Shown here: positions 51,986-62,553 of the stretch, one piece after another
How the letters are laid out: each line of letters opens with the position of its first letter
Numbering within the stretch: position 1 is the stretch's first letter
Origin: Trichopria drosophilae
Taxonomy: Eukaryota > Arthropoda > Insecta > Hymenoptera > Diapriidae
Assembly: GCA_030407085.1 (NCBI GenBank)
Contig: CM059587.1
Span: forward strand, 102,853,001-102,917,000
DNA: 64,000 bases
Reading direction: 5' to 3'
The notes under the pieces: generated by a model
What the model was told of the DNA's origin: nothing
Databases searched by the model: none
The model's input: only the letters and a program-made list of their open reading frames with translations
Made by a program: the position numbers and the translations under genes

Positions 51986-54550
51986 TACTAAGTTTACTTT
52001 AACAGTAATTACTTTAATAGTAATACTATTAAGTAATAGTTTTTACTAATTTTACTTACTGAAGCACATGTTTAAATCTAGGTTTATTTGTTATTTGGTA
52101 ATGTGATATAATTTTTTTAAAACAAAGACTTCATTGAAAATGATTTAATTTTAAGATTTTTTGTATTGATTATAAAAATTAACTTTTTAAAAAATAGTTG
52201 ATTATTTCTAAAAAGTACTTCTAAAATTATACCCATAGCCAATAATAGTACCGTTCAAATTTAAAGTGAATTATTTTATTTTAATAGTTATTACGCGTAT
52301 TGGGTACCACCCTTTTGCACCATATCTCTACTTATCGTAGTTTGCAAACTTCCCGGTTGTCTCGTAACTTTGGACCGATAGAGACATCTATCTCTAATTT
52401 CCTCTGCAGTGTGAAACTACTTCCAGAAGAAACTTCCACTTTGGATCACCGAACTGAAGGGGCTTTGTCTTTCTGTTATTCAAAAGTTGATCTCTCGAAG
52501 ATGTTCGAGCGAAACGCATCGTCAAATATCGTTGCCCCCTCCCCCAATTGTGCATGTTCTAACAAAAGGGCAATTTCCTAACTACAGACGATCTTGCACA
52601 TCTTCAGTCTAATTGGATTACACGTATCAGAAAATCTGTTTGAAGTGACCTTTGTATTTCTCATTACTATCACGGTGAGCCTGAACTACAATTGTGAGTG
52701 TCATACATATGGCATTTTCTAGCTAGAACTGATCATATACAATCATACAAAAATGTAAGATGACTAAAATTACAATATTTTATCGGGCCCTTTTAAACAA
52801 AATCTCGATAAAGTATCAGAAAACGTCGAATTTTTAAGTTCTCTTTATTTCCGACGAAAGTTGACCTCCTATCGAAACATATTTTATCGACTAGTTGAAA
52901 GATATTAAAAAGACCTACAATTTTCGTACACATACCTCCGAATTTTCGAGATAAATAAATAAAAACTTTTTTCTCACGTAATACAAAACAGTTTTTCACC
53001 AAATTTGGAGGAAACTTGCCTTTTCACGTCCTAAATAAGGTACAATTTATTCAAATAAAAATATTAATTTTTAGATGTTATATTGTATTAAAATCGAAAA
53101 ATTACCCCTAACTTCAACCGCATATTCTCGCATTAAACTTTTAGATTTTTGTATTGAATTTTGTTCGTTGAAATGTCTATTTTCAGATAGTCATAAACAA
53201 AATTGACGCCATTAGCAAAAGTAACCTGTTATAACCTCGCGCCATTTAGGGATCAAAATAGCAGTTTACGCTCAGAGTGTGAGAAAATATATTTCTCAAA
53301 ATCTTTCTTTTATTCAGAAAATAATTCGTTGTATACATATTAAGTATCCCAAATAAAATAGGAATTTCATCACATATATTAATGAAGTAATAAAACATTA
53401 TGTAGATTGCATAACGAATTTAAAGATGCTAAATAAGAAAACTATTAAGATTTAGTTTTTTAAATACAATTTTATTTAAATTTAATGATTTAAGACATTT
53501 TCAGTTAAGTTATCGGAGCCTTTTTTATTTTCTACACCAAACAAACTTTTAATATCTTAAAATATCGTAAATTGATAAATATTCTGTGAACAGCACTTCT
53601 TATAAGCAAAAATGTATGCAGGCAACGTTAATCTACCATAATATCTTATACGCGATAAGGATAGGTTTGCTTCAATGCAATATAAACATCAATAGTAAGT
53701 TGTGCAATCAATGCAAGTCTACATGTAGTTAAGTGCGTAATTTGTCTCATTTGTCACATTTAAAACATTATTTTTACCTCTCTAATTTGATATAACTATA
53801 CACTAGGGTAGTTAAAAAAATCGATTTTTTTTCATACTTCCGAGTGAATTTTTGTAGAATCGAAACAAAATATACGTTTTTGTCCAGTCGTTTGAAGTTC
53901 AAAGTGTTAATGAAAATTGGTGTTTTAACATATTGTTAAACTTTATCGAAACATTAAAAACCTGTTTCAAACTAATACAAACTGTACGTACCAAATTACA
54001 TGAATGCATTGAGTATTAAATATTTGTGTTTTTGATTTGCGTGAAATTTATACGCCTAGGATGTTTGAAAGAAATCATGAATTTTTATATCTTACTTTTG
54101 AGTCGCTACTTGAAAAGCATCGAATAATAATGAACCCGTGTTTTTTTATTTTTATTTTAACTGATATTACATTTTTTTTTCAATTTGTTCGTTACTTTTT
54201 TTTAAATCGATACTTGCTTTAGATATCTAATTTTCATAAACATTTGCAAAATGTTTTAGAATATTGTAGCATTGATATTTAATAACAAAATGATTAATAT
54301 ATTTTCAAAATTTTTAAATTCTAATTGTTTAAATTAGTCATTAGCAAAAAATCACATTCTAAAACAAATATATAAATAGTTGGTTTTTTATCAAGAGCTC
54401 TAGGAAAATAATGAAGGTAAGCCAAAACAAACATATTTTTCTTAGATTTTTATAAAATTATTTTAATTATTAATAAAAAAAAACTGAAAAGTTGAAAGAA
54501 AAAAAAAATATACTTTTATTCTGTAATTATTTTTTAGAAATTAAAAAGTT
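51986..54550. other. AT-rich stretch with one GC-richer islet
   Basis: 52290-52600 is GC-richer, with a 93-codon plus-strand frame (52300-52581) and no motif that I recognise. It could be an exon or relic. Elsewhere no gene, RNA or clear repeat was seen. Confidence 0.35.
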
Positions 54551-54583
54551 CTGATGAGGCTTAAAACTCATAGCCGAAACGTC
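54551..54583 (+). ncRNA. Hammerhead-ribozyme-like core (intact consensus)
   Basis: CTGATGA-GGCT-TAAAACTCAT-AGCC-GAAAC-GTC contains both invariant core strings (CUGAUGA and GAAA) joined by a 4-bp stem II (GGCU/AGCC) with a 10-nt loop, and is followed by GUC, a preferred cleavage triplet. This is the arrangement of minimal hammerheads described from Penelope-like elements. No Penelope coding sequence is visible nearby, so it may be a solo 3' end or LTR-like remnant. Stems I and III are very short or unclear, so activity is not assured. Confidence 0.6.
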
Positions 54584-54688
54584 AATTAAGTATTTTAATT
54601 AATACCTAGTCAATCTGGAATTATTCAGAAGCATAATCAAATAAGGAAAGTTTTCATTTAAGAAAGAGTCGGATAAAAAAAAAGAATC

Positions 54689-54868
54689 TTTTTCGATATA
54701 CTATGCGTAAAATTTGATTTTACGCACCATTTTTAGTGCGTAATAAAATACGTAAAATACGATTCGGCTGCACCGGGCACTCGTGCGCCGCGGTCATCAC
54801 ACGTGCGTAACATCATATTTGACCTACAAAAAACGGCGCACAAATTTTACGCATAGTATATCGAAAAA
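54689..54868. repeat. Hairpin element with perfect 28-bp arms
   Basis: 54689-54716 (TTTTTCGATATACTATGCGT, AAAATTTG) is perfectly inverted at 54841-54868. The interior is GC-rich (GCACCGGGCACTCGTGCGCC). The words TTTTACGCAC and GTGCGTAA recur inside and beyond it to about 54965, where CGAAAAATAC repeats the arm end. It looks like a recently active or conserved small MITE with repeated subterminal words. Confidence 0.8.
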
Positions 54869-55550
54869 TATCGTTCGACACGCGTGCGTAAGAATTTGAT
54901 TTTACGCACCGGCCTATCTAATCGCATGTTAAAAACGGTGCGTAAAATCGTATTTTACGCACTAGTATCGAAAAATACTATTATTTTAGTTATTAGCAAT
55001 ATTTAAAAACATTTTCGAGCTGCGCATTCACTTCGGTCTTGGCAAAAAATTATTAACAATTCCGAATTCATCGTAACCGCGACGTATAATACCGCCTGTT
55101 GACGGTTCACATCGAAAAATAAAGAGTCAAAACCGCTGCTTTCGAATCATATTGCTTATTTGTTTACTTTTAAAACTTTCGTCCCCCTTTTGCTTCGTTT
55201 TTCACGGTATCTGAGATTTTGTTACACCATCAGATTTATTACTTCTGCTTTAGCAATTTCTAAATAAGAAGGCAGAATCATAAGCTGCTTAATGCAATGA
55301 CGTCTAGATATTTAATCTCAGGCAATTAGTGTGTCTTGTTTTCCAGACCCTTTTAAGAATTTATTTCACTCGTCAAACGGATTTTTAAAAGTTGAAAGGG
55401 AAAGGAATAGGGGTACATCCAATCCCAGAGGTCCAGGTTGGAGTGGCGGGAGATGGGTCAGGTACGCTTCGAAATGGATATAAGTCCTTTCTGCTGAGAA
55501 TTTTCATCAGTCTTGACGTATTCTTTAGCGAGTGACATTGTATTAGAAAA
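54869..55550. other. Upstream region of family copy C
   Basis: AT-rich until about 55385. From there to 55550 the DNA is GC-richer and may be a 5' untranslated part of copy C. The 141-residue minus-strand frame at 55385-55810 is antisense to copy C and I regard it as a shadow. Confidence 0.35.
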
Positions 55551-56246
55551 ATGTCTGATATTCGACGAAAACAGTCCAGGAGTTTGTTTGAAGCTGCTTT
55601 GAAGGAAGACTTGGAGCAACCGAAACTACCGGGAGGAAGATTCTGCAGGAAGACGTATAATATATATACAAGGTCGCACATGACATTTTGAATTACGTTA
55701 AAAGTGCCTTCATCTCGAAAATCGAGGGCAGCGATGAAGTCCTTGTGAGGCTTATAAAATCGAGGAGCCAGATACAGAGCGTCATAAACGACGATTCGCT
55801 GCTGCACCACTTATTGACTATTTTCAAATTTGAAATTAGTCGCACAAAAGAAAGTGTTGATTTTGGTTAAACACCTGCTACAATTGGAACTCGTCGGACA
55901 TCAGTCCGAGGTTCTATTTTTTATAGTGAACCAACATTTTGAACGATCTCAAAATATCCTAGAGTACATAGCGGCCTGCTCCAGGGAGATATGTAAAATG
56001 AAAACTTTATCGTCTGCAGGTAACCTGCATATGTTATCTGTAGCGGCCGCGGATGGTAAGTGGCTTTTACAAAACGAAGTTACCGATTACTTCGTCGGTA
56101 AAAAACACGAGTCCCATTTCCCCATATACTGCGACTCACTAGAGATTGCTTACCGCCATGTTCTAGCGGCTATAATGGAGTGTACTCCACTTGCCGCATT
56201 AAATATTTTAAATATTTATTTATGTAGTATTAGAATGCAAGTATAA
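55551..56246 (+). pseudogene. Unrecognised multi-copy family, copy C (longest, two frame changes)
   Basis: ATG 55551 opens a frame of 46 codons beginning MSDIRRKQSRSLFEAALKED and including LPGGRFCRKTY; it stops at 55689. In the +2 frame 55682-55867 reads DILNYVKSAFISKIEGSDEV and then LIKSRSQIQSVINDDSLLHH. Back in the first frame, from about 55850 to 56246, it reads LVKHLLQLELVGHQSE, IVNQHFERSQNILEYIAACS, SVAAADGKWLLQNEVTDYF and a tail ending YLCSIRMQV. The last part aligns with copies A and B on the other strand 16-17 kb away. All three segments have well-mixed protein-like composition, which argues for an ancestral protein of about 240 residues. No signal peptide, membrane segment or known domain is visible. 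AATAAA lies downstream near 56297. It could be a host gene family, a transposon ORF or integrated viral material; the sequence does not decide. Confidence 0.6.
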
Positions 56247-56874
56247 CGCGTTTTTAACAAATCTGTATATATTGTAAGAAATTTTTTATTTGTTAAATAA
56301 AAAGAAAAAAAAGGAAAACTGTGATTTATTGGCCCTTCTCCTTTGTTTCATAATTGGAAAAAATGAAGTAAAACGATTTTGGAAAACCAACCGCCCGTAA
56401 GGTAAGATTTTACGCTAAAAACTATAAATTGAAATTGTCTGAATCAATTTCACAAAATCAGGCTATTTAATTCTAATCACTCTAAAAATACTTTATATAA
56501 AAAAAAAACTTCTTTTTCTCCACAACTTTGTCTTGGATGAAAAAAAAAACTATTTCTTCAATGAAGCGATATATTCGAGTAAAACCGTAAAAATTGCATC
56601 CCCCCCCTTTTTTAGACACTATAAAACTTGACAAATTTCGATGTTATTCGTGGGTCGTCCCTAGCAAAATTATAGGGCTTCGAAAAAATTACAAAAAGCG
56701 GGGTCGTTTTTTTTTGTCCAAAATTTGCATAATTACAGCGAGAACCCGATCTTTTTCTTTCAATCAGAATTTTTTGTAAAAGTGTGATTATTATATTTTG
56801 TGATTTGACTTCGTTTTTAACAAAAATTTTTGCATCACATAATTTATTGGCGTTTTAAATAATCACTGCCATTC
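56247..56874. other. 3' flank of copy C, then AT-rich stretch
   Basis: 56247-56300 (ACGCGTTTTTAACAAAT, TTGTAAGAAATTTTTT, TTAAATAAAAAG) matches the flank of copy B at 38945-39000, with a polyadenylation-like signal. The rest is AT-rich with no gene. Confidence 0.45.
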
Positions 56875-57445
56875 CCGGTTATGGACACCTTCATGTAACC
56901 GGTTGTGGGTACCCTTGTTTTCTCTCATGTAATGTGTGTTTGGTTCGGAAATATAGCGATATTGTTGTTTATGTTGACGTAACGTTCTTATATTACTGTA
57001 ATGAATTGTTAATGAATTAAACACAATGAATGTAATTGACCGGTGCATTTGAAGTGCGCTGAACATTCAGGAATTGTGATTCTGATTTTGAAGATTAGTG
57101 AATGACTAATAAGAAAACGTGTTGTGTTGTTTTTGTCAGCGGAGGCTTTAACGTAACTAAATTTTTATTTTCTTATTGTTTGTGGTGGTTGTCCTTCATA
57201 TTTTTTCATTTTTACCAGATTTTTCAAGGGTGCCCACAACCGGGTACAAATATTTTTTGTTGTAAAAAATCGTCACCTCGTCAAATGTATGATAACATTT
57301 TTCTTTTACATGGAATCAATTTAATTCTTTTACAGGAGTTAGCTAAGGTATCTAGCTTTCCACTGAAACACATATGTCTGCATAATACGAATGTTGTCAA
57401 AAATTATTAGTTAAAACAAAAGGATGCCCACAACCGGTGCTCTTC
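56875..57445. mobile_element. Possible MITE with repeated CCGGTTGTGGG(C/T)ACCC motifs
   Basis: CCGGTTATGGACACCTT (56876) and CCGGTTGTGGGTACCCTT (56898) form a direct pair on the left. Inverted copies GGGTGCCCACAACCGGGT (57229) and GGATGCCCACAACCGGTGC (57423) lie on the right. This gives an inverted-repeat element of about 550 bp with duplicated terminal words. Two divergent frames inside (56863-57066 minus, 57102-57410 plus) have no recognisable content. Confidence 0.55.
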
Positions 57446-57884
57446 CCCTATATATACACGCAGAAAAATTGTGTTTGGATTTTACAGAATTAAATATGAT
57501 GATATCTTGTATGCAAAAGTAACAGAATTATGTTAAATAACATTTAAATATAATTCTGTTAAATTGATAGATAACTTCGGTATAGGGAATACGATTTTTT
57601 TTCTGTCGTCACTTTTTGCAAATTTGAAAGATGTTTCAGTAGAAATTTGATATTTTTCATGTTTTGCACAAAAATGTATACATTTTCACAATACACCAGA
57701 ATAAAAAGATAATCATTCTACCCTTCTTATATTTCCTACTTTCAACAAAATCCTTGTAGTATTTCTAAAAAAGTCTTACAGTTTTTTAAATAAAACCCAT
57801 TGCCTAAAAAAAAATTTTTTTTTCTTTAATTTCAATCAAGTATTTCATATCAAAATGGACGTTAAAAAGATTGAAATGTACATA
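57446..57884. other. AT-rich non-coding stretch
   Basis: No gene seen. Confidence 0.4.
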
Positions 57885-58145
57885 CAGCAGAGTCCCGGTA
57901 TAATTGCGTCTCGCTATATTTACGTCTCATCATATTTGCCCAGTTCCGTCTCCTTATATTTATCTGACGTCGCTCTCTTTTTCCCCCATCTTGTGGGCTG
58001 GGGCCTGCAGTGACGTCGTGAACATAAAGCAACTGAGAGGAGGGGAGAAACGGAGCTCCCCTTCTTTTGGTAAATATAACAAGCCGATAAGGGAAGGCGA
58101 GGAGACGAGTGGGTAAATATACAGGGACTATACTATATTCTGCTG
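57885..58145. mobile_element. pogo/Tigger-like MITE, 261 bp
   Basis: The left end is CAGCAGAGTCCCGGTATAAT. Inward from the right end it reads CAGCAGAATATAGTATAGTC and then CCTGTATATTTACC, so the termini match except for a 9-bp insertion. The left end is preceded by TA. Inside are repeated words such as TATATTTA(C/T)(C/G). CAG-starting termini with AGTCCC and a TA target are typical of pogo/Tigger derivatives. The 98- and 70-codon frames inside are not supported as genes. Confidence 0.65.
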
Positions 58146-58805
58146 TTTGCAAGGTCACTCTACAAGATTAAGAATTCAAAATTGAGTTTCGGGGGACTCC
58201 AATATGACTTCATACTAGAAAAAAATTACCATAAAATTAGGAAATGTTTATTCTTCTAAATCTTTTTTCGAATTGTTAGAATATTGGGATTTTATTAAAA
58301 CTATGTACAAAAATGGTCAAAATATTCGAAAATTTTTTAGTTGTATACTCCACATCATTGTAATGACCTCAAAATGGCCGTCCTTGACGAAAATTTGTTT
58401 GAAAATTTCCGGACGTTATAACTCAAAAACTATAAGTTTATTTTTAAATACTAAGAATTAAAGGTCTTAGAATTCATTGACAAATATACTGAATTTTTTA
58501 AACATTTTTTTATATCTTGAGAATTTTTCGTAAATAATATACATTTTTTTTTAAATTCCTCAAAATATAATGAAAAAAAATCTTCAGTATATTCCTCAAT
58601 GAATTATAAGAACTGTCCATTATTAGCATTTTTTTTAAAAAGCTCATAGTTTTTACTTAGAACGTATGGAAATTTTCAAAAAATTTTTCAAGAAAAATCA
58701 GTACTAGCCCATGAAACAAAGAAATCTGTAATGAGCTAATTTATATTGCATCCAAGCAAAACTATGAATATCTACTGTTTTTATTATTAAAGTAAATTTT
58801 ACAGA

Positions 58806-58966
58806 ATCCCCCCCCCCCCCCCCCGCCCCTCAATATTTGTTGCGTCCGTGAGAAGTGGCGGGGAATACCAATCGTGGGGCAAGGCGAATAATGGGAGGGA
58901 CATAGTGGCAAATATTAGGGGGTACCAAATATTGGGATGGCAAATATTAAAGGGGGGGGGGAGGGC
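58806..58966. repeat. Poly-C / poly-G inverted repeat
   Basis: A run of about 17 C followed by GCCCCTCAATATTTG (58808-58840) faces CAAATATTAAAGGGGGGGGG (58938-58962). Between them GGCGGGGAATACC, GGGGCAAGGCGAATA and GGGAGGGACATAGTGGC recur. This looks like a small MITE whose ends contain homopolymer runs. The run lengths may be unreliable in the assembly. Confidence 0.65.
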
Positions 58967-59629
58967 TACAGCAGGTAGGATCTCATTTAGGTCCTATTTT
59001 ATTTAATATATTTTACTATGTGCCTCATCTGATTTGCTTCCTGTATATGATGTTGATTTTTGAGTTTTGGGAAGAATTCAACATCAATTTTTTTGCTATG
59101 CAGCTTTCAAAATGGGTAAACAAATGCATCCTTTCTCTCATAAATACACTACGATCATAATGTTATATACAATTGAATTGCATATACCATCTCTAAAATC
59201 TGAATTTCTAGTCTCTAACCTTATTATTTCACACAAATTGTTACATTTTGCTATTGATTGTCCGTTTTTATTAAATAAAATTCTTTGGTATACTAATTAT
59301 AATAGCATCTTTACTTTAAACGTACCACGTACGAATTACAGTCAAAATGAGCCTATTACATAGATTATGTAGTTTAGCAAATTCAATTGTACCGAATGTT
59401 AACATAATTAAGGATTCTTATTACTATTATTAAATGCAGTCATCAAAATTAATTTATATCTAATATTTTTGTAAAAAGGTTCTCCCGTTGATCAAATAAA
59501 TAAATTTAAAAAAATTAATAATTATAAATGATATTAATTTATGAAAATTTATAATTAGATCTGATCATTCTTCACTCGTAATCTACAAATTAAGAATTTT
59601 TGTCGTACTATTTGTGATTTTTCTAATTC

Positions 59630-60003
59630 AGTTAATTGGATAAATGCTCAAAATAATGATCCTGAGATATAATTATTACTTGAATCTAGAAAGAAAAATT
59701 CAATTCCTGATTGGTTTCTCATCTTGGTAATTCTTTTAAAACTTATCTGTCTTATTGGCATTCTTTAGTATTTAAAAATAACATTCTTTATAAAACGTTG
59801 GTAATCTCCAGATACTTCTAAATTTGTTTTACAAATTATTGTTCGTAAGAGTGTAATTAAAAATATTCTAGCAGAAACTCATAATTCTCCTGTTAGTGGT
59901 CATTTTGGAATAAATAAGACTTTAGGTAGAATTAGGGAACGATTTTATTCATTTTCTTGTAAACGCAATGTTGAGTTATGATGTAAAACTTGTAAAGTTT
60001 GTT
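59630..60003 (+). pseudogene. Ty3/Gypsy pol fragment with integrase zinc-finger region
   Basis: In frame pieces on the plus strand: NWINAQNNDPEI, KNSIPDWFL, SYWHSLVFKNNILYKT, and then QIIVRKSVIKNILAETHNSP. After that comes VSGHFGINKTLGRIRERFY and finally CKTCKVC. The last part is the HHCC zinc finger of a Gypsy integrase (H, H of GHFG, C-x2-C). Several stops and frameshifts interrupt it. The catalytic DDE core is not seen. It is in the same orientation as the RNase H relic at 43.8 kb but far away, so they need not be one insertion. Confidence 0.7.
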
Positions 60004-60690
60004 TTTCAAACAAGTTTTGAGAAATTTTTTTTCAACATTTTTTTCAAAATTGTAATTTATTTACAAAAAATTCTGAAAAAAATTTAGTGTATTCTCTGAT
60101 GAATTCTAAGAGTTATTTGTTCTTTGCAATTTTTTTCGAAAAGTTGATAGTTTTCGTGGAAATGAATTTCAAATATTATAGTTTAGGATTTTTCCCCCTC
60201 AAAAACTATTAACTTTTGGAAAAAATTGCAAAGAACACAAAACTCGTAGAATTCATAAGTGAATACACCAAATTTTTTTCAGAATTTTTCATAAATAAAT
60301 TATGATTTTGAAAAAAAATTTCTCAAAATGTCATCACAAAAATCTGAAAAAATTCCACTATATTTCTCGATTAATTCTAAGAACTTTTCATTGTTAGCAT
60401 TTTTTTATAACAGCATGTAGTTTTTGAGTTAGAACGTTCAGAAATTTTTCAAAGAAATTTTCATTGTTGACGCCATTTTGAGGTCGTTACAATTATGTGG
60501 GGTATAAAAGTAAAATTTTTTCTTAAAATTCAACTGTTTTATACACCATTAGGCACGGTTCCAATAGAATTCCAATATTCTAATAGCTCGAAAAAAATTG
60601 ATAGGAATAAATAATTCCCAATTTTTTGGAATTTTTTTAAAAGTTCGGCGCCATATTGGAATTCCTGATGGCTCTAATTCGACCTCGAAA

Positions 60691-62055
60691 ACAATAGGAT
60701 ATGTACCTTTCAATTGTTTTCACCTTCGATTTTGACATGAAATACTAGATTGATAATGAAGTATAAAAAATGCCATTTCAGGCGTTAATTAAATAAGTGA
60801 ACTTTTTTATTTCTATAAAAATTAATTTCAAAAATGACATCATCAATTTCTAAGTTCAGTAGATGTTTGTTATAAGTCATACGTTATACTTCGTCATTTT
60901 ATTAATTTTCTAATTTGCGTACAAAAAGTCAAATTAAAAAAAAACGGCCAGACTGATTTTTTAAATTTTTTTATGAAAATGCTCAGGAAGGTCACCAGTA
61001 CCAGAATCAACAAGAAAATCCCATTTCGGAAGACTTTTTAAAGTTGGTTCAAGCCCCGGTTTTTAAAATATAAACTGATAGACAATTAGATTATCTTCGA
61101 CACGTAAGTTTCGATTTCCGAAAATGTAGATGAAGAATAAATTTTACTTACCACGAGATGCTGGAAACCAATTGATAAAGGTGAATGCTATGAACTAAAC
61201 ACATTGAACATATAATTTTTTATAATAAATTTTATCCATGAAAAACACCATCTACAAAATATAATTACAATAAATAACAAATTACACAATTGAAAATAGA
61301 AGAAAAGAAAGTGGAAAATAAGAAGTGAAGAAAAGTCATGCAATACGAAGGAAAGAAGTGCGCGTGTGGATGGAATCATTTACATAATCACGGTAACGCT
61401 AGTTGACATTGATTTCTTTCAACACTATCATTTATAAAATACAATAGTTTATTTACTGTAGTGAATCATTTCTCCATTCGCGGAATCCACATTTCTCAGG
61501 TTAAAATGTACATATTTTTTTATTCGTTTTATATGTATAGATGCGGCTTCGAGATTCGCTGTAGCCTAGCATCGTACAATTCTTAATGCTTCTGTTCACT
61601 TATAAATTACATATGTATATTTGTATACATACACGCCCGATCTATAGGGTCAGTCGCATTAAGTCAAACGTCATGAAATTGGAATCGGCTCCGAAGAACC
61701 CCTCTTCTATATCTATATAGATAGTTTAAATCTTTGCATCGCTATGGTAGAGCGAGACTATTTTACAGCATCCTAGCTCTTTACAACAGGCTATTCATTA
61801 GCCTTTAAAAATCACAATTCAGAAGCATATTTCGAAATATATCTGATCGAGGAAATATGTGTTCGACCTAAAAGAAGTTTCGTTTCGCTTGAAACTTCTT
61901 TAGGGCAGAAATATAAGAATTTATATACATTTTTATATTTTCTTTAAAATATAAATAAAAAAAATTCGTCTATTTTTATACCGATACAAACATTTTGGTG
62001 GCAGTTGATTATTTTAACATATCAACGAAAAAACTTTGCTACGACGTAGTATATA
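60691..62055. other. AT-rich non-coding stretch
   Basis: No gene seen. 61540-61800 is slightly GC-richer (TGCGGCTTCGAGATTCGCTG, CCCGATCTATAGGGTCAGTC) without a readable frame. Confidence 0.4.
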
Positions 62056-62214
62056 CAGTGGCCCTCCCCTTGTTTTAACTCCTCTTATTTTAACTGCGTC
62101 CTTTATTTTCCCTTTTTTCGTCCCTTATGTTAACTTCTTCATGAAAAAAAGTTAAAATAGAAGGGGCGAAACCTTAAGAAAGAGGAGGAACTTAAAATAA
62201 GAGGGGTACTACTG
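62056..62214. mobile_element. pogo/Tigger-like MITE, 159 bp, TA flanks
   Basis: It starts CAGTGGCCCTCCCCTTGTTT and ends GAGGGGTACTACTG, with TA immediately outside both ends (62054-62055 and 62215-62216). The terminal inverted repeat is extended and imperfect (TTTTAACTCCTCTTATTTTA against TAAAATAAGAGG). TA duplication with CAGT termini is the pogo/Tigger pattern. Confidence 0.8.
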
Positions 62215-62267
62215 TAATTTATATAAATTTAAAACAAAATTATTTCTAGATAGTCTGGGGTATACTA

Positions 62268-62360
62268 CAGTGGCCCTCCCGTTATTTTAACTCCTCTTCT
62301 TTTAACTGCGTCCTTTATTTTAACTTGTTTTCGTCCCTTATGTTAACTTCTTCCCCTCAT
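62268..62360. mobile_element. Second pogo/Tigger-like MITE copy, right end not found
   Basis: TA-CAGTGGCCCTCCCGTTATTT, TTAACTGCGTCCTTTATTTT and CGTCCCTTATGTTAACTTC repeat the left half of the element at 62056. The matching right end is not recognisable, so the copy is either truncated or a longer relative extending towards the SWIM exon. Confidence 0.65.
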
Positions 62361-62553
62361 GAGTTCCCCCACCATTCGCCATTTGAAAGTGTTCAAAAGA
62401 GTGCGGACTGCTGTTTGCGCTTGCGCATACAGGTGAATAAGTACGCCACTTTTCGAGGTGTTAAGGGGTTGATTGAAGCGCCACCATGGATCAAAGCGGT
62501 AAAATGGTGAGGCTCTGAAATAGGGTGACATTTAAATTTTTATATCTACCATA

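Larger units (their letters stand above)
58180..60690. mobile_element. Second large foldback element with a Gypsy insert
   Basis: 58265-58720 is inverted at about 60035-60600. Shared landmarks: GTTAGAATATTGG against CCAATATTCTAA, CCACATCATTGTAATGACCT against AGGTCGTTACAATTATGTGG, and CAAAATGGC against GCCATTTTG. The spacing of about 1.3 kb holds a poly-C/poly-G hairpin and a Gypsy integrase relic, so the loop has accumulated insertions. The interior sequence style (AGAATTCAT, TTTTTCATAAATAA) matches the foldback element at 50.5-52.0 kb, implying one family. Confidence 0.7.

Noticed and set aside
55385..55810. 141-codon minus-strand frame overlapping family copy C
   Set aside because: The opposite strand shows homology to two other copies in the window, while this frame has no recognisable content.
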